15,698 nt of DNA from Prevotellaceae bacterium (GTDB lineage: Bacteria > Bacteroidota > Bacteroidia > Bacteroidales > Paludibacteraceae), in contig JAITNR010000027.1 of assembly GCA_031290375.1 (NCBI GenBank), positions 1 to 15,698 on the forward strand, written 5' to 3'. A program made the position numbers and the translations under genes. Below, piece by piece: positions 14,759 to 15,698 of the stretch. Position 1 is the first letter of the stretch, and every line of letters begins with the position of its first letter. The notes beneath the pieces are model-generated. The model was not told where the DNA came from. It was given only the letters and a program-made list of their open reading frames with translations, and did not search any database.

Positions 14759-15508
14759 ATGAAAAAGTTAATTATTTTGTTATTCTCAGCAGTTTGCTGT
14801 TACATATATGGTGAGGAACAAATAAAAGCAAGTTATCAAACAGGAGACGAGTATTTAAACTATGAACTAATATTATTAAAATCAGGCAAATATGTTTTAA
14901 ATTGTAACACTTCGTCTAGCGATGATGCATTCACTATCCATTTAATATCAACAGGCAAGTATTCAACAAATGGTAATTTGTTAATTTTGAAAGATAAGTA
15001 TAATGGTTATAAATTAGAATTTAATCTTTTTAATTACGGGAAAAATTGCTACTCAAAAAAAATATTCAGAGCTATAAAGAATTTGGTATTCGAATTGAAA
15101 TCCGAAAAAACAAATGAAACATACGAGGAATTTGACAGTACATTTGAATATGTTACTCATAAGAAAATTTTTAATGATAGTGTTTGTCAATACGATACTG
15201 TTTGTCACGAGCTACACTACGAGAATTATGGACTTACTATCAAAATTCTGAACCACTTATATTATAAATATTATCTTAAAGGACTATTATTTTCAAGTGG
15301 TAGAATAACTTATTCTTTTGAGAACAATAATAGTCCTTTCTGTAATAAATTAACATTACATGATGATTATATGGATTTTGATTTTGTTTGTTATATCGAA
15401 GAAAATGCGATTGTGGATAATATATTGGGATTTGGTGATTTAACCTACAGGTGTGGTTATAGCCCCGTTGAAAAAGAATATGGTTTTAATTTTTGCAATG
15501 ATAAATGA
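14759..15508 (+). CDS. Exported protein of unknown function, AT-rich, behind the RHS gene
   Basis: I do not recognise this 249-residue protein. It begins with a good signal peptide (MKKLIILLFSAVCCYIYG, cleavage near 18). The pair CC inside the signal is not a canonical lipobox. The mature part alternates hydrophobic and polar residues as in a beta-rich fold; one stretch reads GKYSTNGNLLILKDKY, like strands of lipocalin-type or 'GxYxxxGNxLxL' sheet proteins. It is rich in Tyr, Asn, Lys and Cys and clearly more AT-rich than the RHS gene. The 6-bp gap puts it in the RHS operon. In RHS and other polymorphic-toxin loci the gene at this place usually encodes an immunity protein and has low GC, so that role is possible, but the RHS gene here has no visible toxin. 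Alternatives: a displaced cassette gene or an unrelated envelope protein. Confidence 0.7.
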   Translation: MKKLIILLFSAVCCYIYGEEQIKASYQTGDEYLNYELILLKSGKYVLNCNTSSSDDAFTIHLISTGKYSTNGNLLILKDKYNGYKLEFNLFNYGKNCYSKKIFRAIKNLVFELKSEKTNETYEEFDSTFEYVTHKKIFNDSVCQYDTVCHELHYENYGLTIKILNHLYYKYYLKGLLFSSGRITYSFENNNSPFCNKLTLHDDYMDFDFVCYIEENAIVDNILGFGDLTYRCGYSPVEKEYGFNFCNDK

Positions 15509-15698
15509 TTAAATTGTTGGTGACCTATCCTGACTTCGACGGTCAAAAATCACAAAGTACTATTACTCAATGACTTACCAAAACAGCAAGCCACTACACT
15601 TTTTAATTTTCGAGTAATTGATAAGGCACTAAACTTCGGTGTTTTTTCATTGCTTGATATATTGTTTGTGTGTCTTTTGACGTTTTGGCAGGCAAAAC
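15509..15698. other. Unassigned right edge, possible border of another element
   Basis: No complete gene. On the plus strand one frame is open from about 15521 to the edge (VLLLNDLPKQQATTLFNF, then a hydrophobic stretch). On the minus strand one frame enters from the edge and ends near 15555 with KLKSVVACCFGKSLSNSTL. Neither is a family I can name. A perfect 6-bp inverted repeat, GTTTTG-gcagg-CAAAAC, sits at 15682-15698. The composition is less AT-rich than the preceding gene. Confidence 0.3.

Noticed and set aside
1..15698. tRNA or rRNA genes
   Set aside because: No cloverleaf with GTTCRA-type T-arm or rRNA segment was recognised on either strand by eye; a dedicated RNA scan could not be run.

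Overview
The window looks like chromosomal DNA of a Bacteroidota bacterium, most likely Bacteroidales, of moderately low GC; I cannot name the genus. The signs are: three promoters of the form TTTG-N19/20-TACCTTTG, which is the Bacteroidetes sigma factor consensus and leaves most genes without a Shine-Dalgarno; the rpmB-rpmG-DUF4295 cluster and a multi-repeat DUF349 protein, both typical of this phylum; and a type IX secretion (T9SS) sorting domain.

Left part (1-6342). A fragment that resembles an IS110-family transposase is cut by the left edge. On the minus strand follow ddl (cell wall D-Ala-D-Ala) and downstream of it tsaD (tRNA t6A modification). They diverge from a plus-strand ribosomal operon: rpmB (L28), rpmG (L33) and a 50-residue DUF4295 gene, closed by a hairpin terminator. 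Minus-strand purE (purine synthesis) then diverges from a plus-strand DUF349 gene with five repeat units and a Lys/Glu-rich N-terminal tail.

Middle (6343-10168). tdh (threonine dehydrogenase) on the plus strand converges on a leuS gene on the minus strand. leuS stops after 549 codons, before the KMSKS half of the synthetase. The 537-bp gap between tdh and leuS, and the 544-bp gap after leuS, hold dispersed repeats: an 'ATTGCTTCGTTCCTCGCAATGACG'-type element (four copies in the window counting one near 402), a 28-bp inverted repeat enclosing about 196 bp, and one copy of a 56-bp repeat whose other copy lies between DUF4295 and purE.

Right part (10103-15698). One strong promoter drives a tight three-gene unit with 6-bp gaps: a small exported protein with a YD-repeat stub and a T9SS sorting domain, a 1383-residue SpvB/FG-GAP/RHS surface protein, and an AT-rich gene for an exported protein of unknown function. 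The RHS protein ends in mid-repeat, without the usual RHS core or a toxin tail, and the AT-rich gene begins seven bases after its stop. This resembles a polymorphic-toxin or cassette-exchange locus and is the most interesting part of the window. The last 190 bp are unassigned and may be the edge of another mobile or repeated element.
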